From Bacteroidales bacterium (lineage in GTDB: Bacteria; Bacteroidota; Bacteroidia; Bacteroidales; UBA10428): a stretch of DNA of 5,364 bases. The stretch lies in the NCBI GenBank assembly GCA_016926235.1, contig JAFGOZ010000233.1:1-5364 (forward strand), given 5' to 3'. Shown here one piece after another: positions 4,653 through 5,364 of the stretch (position 1 is its first letter; each line of letters begins with the position of its first letter). The notes beneath the pieces were generated by a model. That model was given only the letters and a program-made list of their open reading frames with translations, had not been told where the DNA came from and ran no database searches. The position numbers and the translations under genes are program-made.

Positions 4653-5189
4653 ATGTTTGATATAAGGAAAATTCAAGAACAAATCATATACAATGCAGTA
4701 AAAATAGAGAGTAATGAAGAAACAGCTCTAAAAATTGTAAATGGGGATGGAGAAAATAATCCGATGTGGGTAAAGAATTCTATGAAAAGGTTGGAGGATA
4801 ATTTTGACAAAAAAGCAATTAAGAAAATAAGGATGAATTGTCAATGTGGTTATGGTATGGACGAAAAATTAACCTTACTAAAAGAACTAGTTGATTTATC
4901 CTCCAGTTTGGAAGAATTTGCCTGCCACGTTAAGGCAAAAGCTGCCGGAATATCTTTTCGTAATGGTGAACTTTATTTGCAGTTTCCTTTTTGTCCGTGT
5001 CCAATGCTTGCTGATGTAGATAAATTGGAAACAAATACTTGGTGCCAATGTACAACGGGTTATAGTAAAGTTATTTTTGAAAAAGCGTTTGGTTGTACGG
5101 TAGATGTTGAGCTTTTGAAAAGTATAAAAATGGGTGATGACATTTGTTTGATGAAAATTATTCCTCTTGAAACAATTCTATTTGATTAA
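4653..5189 (+). CDS. Cysteine-rich DUF6144-like protein, putative metal-binding
   Basis: The frame opens at a TTG (4629), but the ATG at 4653 behind AAAAATAAATACA is the natural start and gives 178 residues, MFDIRKIQEQ onward. The N-terminal half is helical and charged. Three CxC pairs stand out: CQCGYG (63-68), FCPCPM (113-118) and WCQCTTGY (130-137), plus single cysteines at 91, 148 and 165. The C-terminal section, with FEKAFGCTVDVELLKSIKMG (142-161) and DDICLMKI (162-169), matches the W-C-x-C...G...E.l.S...Gd..C.f.i pattern I associate with DUF6144 and related L-2-amino-thiazoline-4-carboxylate hydrolase-like proteins. The cysteines suggest a bound metal, an Fe-S cluster or thiol chemistry, but no activity is established. 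There is no signal peptide or membrane helix, so it is probably cytoplasmic. It sits alone between a terminator and a spacer. Confidence 0.85.
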   Translation: MFDIRKIQEQIIYNAVKIESNEETALKIVNGDGENNPMWVKNSMKRLEDNFDKKAIKKIRMNCQCGYGMDEKLTLLKELVDLSSSLEEFACHVKAKAAGISFRNGELYLQFPFCPCPMLADVDKLETNTWCQCTTGYSKVIFEKAFGCTVDVELLKSIKMGDDICLMKIIPLETILFD

Positions 5190-5364
5190 AAAGCACTGCT
5201 CCTAATATTATGTGTAAAATATTGGGGATTAGGTGATTCTTTGAAAATGTTTGCCCATGATCAATGTTTGTAACGGCATACAGTGACGTTGCACGCAAAC
5301 CCCGATGTTTTATATATGTGCACATTACTAAACATAATAACAAACCACAATAGCAACTTTAAAC
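5190..5364. other. Terminal spacer with repeats shared with the 3650-4088 spacer
   Basis: No gene is supported in the last 175 bases; a minus-strand frame over 5158-5343 overlaps the end of the cysteine-rich gene and reads like chance sequence. CCTAAT near 5203-5208 and ATTAGG near 5227-5232 can pair, with AATATT copies between them. TTTGTAACGGCA (5267-5278) and TAACAAACCACA (5338-5349) repeat sequences at 3751-3762 and 3948-3959 in the same order. TGCAC and GTGCA flank the stretch around 5290-5322. The next gene, if any, lies beyond the window. Confidence 0.45.

Noticed and set aside
3806..5227. CCCCAATATT near 3806 and its reverse complement near 5217 as inverted repeats of a mobile element
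   Set aside because: A ten-base match is expected several times by chance in a window of this size, and no transposase or target duplication accompanies it.
5158..5343. Minus-strand open frame of 61 codons at the window end
   Set aside because: It overlaps the 3' end of the cysteine-rich gene and spans repeat-bearing spacer sequence; no motif or start signal supports it.
1..5364. CRISPR array
   Set aside because: The repeats seen are short, few and irregularly spaced; there is no regular repeat-spacer periodicity and no cas gene.

Overview
The window looks like chromosomal DNA from an AT-rich member of the Bacteroidota. Most start codons sit behind A/T-rich leaders with no Shine-Dalgarno sequence, several products resemble families common in that phylum (AraC-GyrI regulators, CmoA-like methyltransferases, flavodoxin-fold oxidoreductases), and compact genes are separated by long, hairpin-rich non-coding spacers. 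The assignment is an inference from style; no rRNA, tRNA or other taxonomic marker is present.

All six convincing genes lie on the + strand, but they do not read as one operon. In order they are: a four-helix membrane protein behind an unusually strong ribosome binding site (141-503); a KefF/MdaB-type NAD(P)H oxidoreductase (692-1288); an AraC-type regulator with a C-terminal GyrI-like ligand-binding domain (1580-2542); a class I SAM-dependent methyltransferase (2969-3649); a five-helix membrane protein of unknown family (best start 4089, end 4571); and a cysteine-rich DUF6144-like protein (best start 4653, end 5189). Strong stem-loop terminators follow the regulator (2568-2602) and the second membrane protein (4582-4616). 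A third terminator (2770-2800) has no intact gene in front of it.

The spacers hold more structure than usual. Positions 516-641 form a long imperfect inverted repeat with an inner hairpin, shaped like an integron attC site. The spacers at 1289-1579, 3650-4088 and 5190-5364 contain small palindromes and short sequences shared between spacers. Three coding remnants or micro-ORFs are visible: a 19-codon ORF overlapping the first gene's start, an ATG-poor open frame behind an orphan AGGAGG (1288-1494), and a protein-like tail ending 2 nt before the methyltransferase (2757-2966).

No pathway links the six products. The regulator could respond to a small hydrophobic compound, and the oxidoreductase and methyltransferase could act on small molecules, but nothing shows that they act together. 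The most economical reading is an accessory region built from independent single-gene units, possibly an integron-like cassette array or its decayed relic. No integrase, transposase or canonical attC consensus is visible, so this remains a hypothesis.
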